DNA from: CADEED01 sp043747875
Lineage (GTDB): Bacteria; Pseudomonadota; Gammaproteobacteria; Steroidobacterales; Steroidobacteraceae
DNA: 64,000 nucleotides
Assembly (NCBI GenBank): GCA_043747875.1
Contig: JAYTOI010000003.1
Span: 1 to 64,000 of the forward strand
Direction of reading: 5' to 3'
Numbering within the stretch: the first letter of the stretch is position 1; the number at the start of each line of letters is the position of its first letter. The notes beneath the pieces are model-generated. The model saw only the letters and a list, made by a program, of their open reading frames with translations, ran no database searches and was not told the origin of the DNA. Shown one piece after another: positions 63,026-64,000 of the stretch. The translations under genes and the position numbers were made by a program.

Positions 63026-64000
63026 ATGATGGCCGCCGTGTCGCGCGCTTTGAGAACCGTTTCGATCGGCCTGGCACTGCAGCTCGTGGTGTCCGGTGCG
63101 GCGGCCGCGCAAACCCTGGCCGCGCCGATCGCCCGTCCCAACCTCGAGGCAAACATTGCGCGGCCGCTGCGCTATGTGCCGCACGACGGCGATTTCGTGA
63201 TCGTGAACGGTCAGGAGTCTTTCAACCGCCCGCTCTACGGGCGCAACACCGCATTCCGAGTCGATGCCGGTGACAAGCCCGAGTTCGTGATGTACCTGCC
63301 GGGCCGCGGCGGCAATCTGCGCCTGGGTGTGCGCAGAGGCGCTCACGCCCAGTGGCTGACCGAGGCTGCGAGAGTCACGGCCCGGTACCGCCCGGGCGAG
63401 ATGATCTATGACATCAGCGCTCCCCTGCTGGGTGCCGGCTCGACCCTGGAAATACGCGCACTGGCGCTGCATGCGACGGATGGGTTGATTTTGCAATTCA
63501 CATGGCACTCGCCGGCTTCCGCTTCGGCGCCTGAGCTCATGATTGGTTTTGGCGGTGTGAATGGCGAGCGCGGCGTGCGTGATGGCGACATCGGGACGGA
63601 GCGCGTGCCGATCGGCGATTGGTTTCAGCTGTCCCCGGAGTTCTGCCGCGGCAATTCATTCGAGGTGTCGGGCAATGTCTTCGAGCTGCGCAGTGCGGTG
63701 GCGAAGATAGCCGGCACGTTTCCACCCGGCTCGAAGCTGGCCATCGCGAGCGCCGATCGATGGCGCGATGCCGCGCAACTGTCGGCGAGCGCGGGCGCGC
63801 GGACCGACACGCCAGTGCTGGTGGCATTCGTTCCCCTGCGGCGCCGGCAAGCAAACTACCTTGCCTTGCAAGTGCTGGCGCGCGGCGGCGCAGTCGAGCT
63901 CGACACCTATCGGGACGTCACCGCGTCGAAAGCGGCACCGGCTGCTGCTGCCGAGCAGTTCGTCCCGCCGTACTCCGTGGACCAGCTGCCGCGCGTCTTC
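63026..64000 (+). CDS. DUF4450-like secreted protein, 5' part
   Basis: The frame from the ATG at 63026 (after AGAGGAACT) is open to the window end, giving 325 residues so far. It begins with a Sec signal (LRTVSIGLALQLVVSGAAAAQ) and then RPLRYVPHDGDFVIVNGQES, FNRPLYGRNTAFRVDAGDKP and EFVMYLPGRGGNLRLGV, the N-terminal pattern of DUF4450 proteins from polysaccharide-utilisation loci. Such proteins often exceed 1,000 residues. Their enzymatic role is not established. It is divergent from the IclR gene. Confidence 0.7.
   Translation, partial: MMAAVSRALRTVSIGLALQLVVSGAAAAQTLAAPIARPNLEANIARPLRYVPHDGDFVIVNGQESFNRPLYGRNTAFRVDAGDKPEFVMYLPGRGGNLRLGVRRGAHAQWLTEAARVTARYRPGEMIYDISAPLLGAGSTLEIRALALHATDGLILQFTWHSPASASAPELMIGFGGVNGERGVRDGDIGTERVPIGDWFQLSPEFCRGNSFEVSGNVFELRSAVAKIAGTFPPGSKLAIASADRWRDAAQLSASAGARTDTPVLVAFVPLRRRQANYLALQVLARGGAVELDTYRDVTASKAAPAAAAEQFVPPYSVDQLPRVF

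Noticed and set aside
1..64000. tRNA, rRNA or CRISPR
   Set aside because: I saw no cloverleaf-like gene, rRNA segment or regularly spaced short repeats; short tRNA-like folds could be missed without a covariance search.

Overview
The window looks like a GC-rich (roughly 62%) gammaproteobacterial chromosome. Two large TonB-dependent receptors of the Xanthomonas/Caulobacter carbohydrate-uptake type, flavin 'tryptophan halogenases' beside one of them, and many secreted plant-polysaccharide hydrolases suggest a soil or plant-associated lineage near Xanthomonadales/Steroidobacteraceae. This assignment is inferred from gene content only; there is no rRNA or other marker in the window.

Left edge (1-8 kb) is accessory DNA. 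Two homologous 84-bp attC-type repeats bracket a RusA-like cassette, so this is part of a chromosomal integron array whose integrase is outside the window. The next cassette is broken and followed by an IS3-family element with 34-bp imperfect inverted repeats and an A6G frameshift site. Then come a membrane-protein gene interrupted by two in-frame TAA codons, a small secreted protein, and a three-gene block (lipoprotein, Tat-type CHAP-like hydrolase, secreted trypsin-like protease). An IS256-type remnant and copies of a 17-bp palindrome flank this block.

8-21.6 kb holds mixed genes: an NTF2-like protein, a large secreted subtilase-like protein with an unusual catalytic set, a PL10 pectate lyase, an Ig-repeat protein with a GH140-like domain, small proteins, a Tat-type alpha/beta hydrolase, an OmpR-type two-component system with candidate operator repeats, and an acyltransferase 3 protein.

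21.8-33 kb is a first glycan-degrading block: a rhamnogalacturonan acetylesterase-like SGNH protein and a GH53 galactanase that share a duplicated 5' module, a TPR-GGDEF diguanylate cyclase, two small secreted/anchored proteins, and a GH78 alpha-L-rhamnosidase. At 33-36.8 kb there is a DUF222/HNH protein and a compact RHS-core/HNH toxin with a DUF4265-type putative immunity gene.

37-64 kb is a large polysaccharide-utilisation region: GH2, SMP-30 lactonase, GH35 beta-galactosidase, galactonate dehydratase and an SDR (together most of an oxidative galactose route), paired flavin halogenases divergent from a TonB receptor, a FadR-type regulator divergent from an MFS sugar porter, a Gfo/Idh/MocA oxidoreductase, a CBM2-GH10 xylanase, a second TonB receptor, a GH30-like hydrolase, an IclR regulator and the start of a DUF4450 protein. 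The combined enzymes fit pectin (rhamnogalacturonan-I with galactan side chains) plus xylan: secreted enzymes cut the polymers, TonB receptors import oligomers, and periplasmic or cytoplasmic glycosidases and oxidative enzymes finish the sugars.
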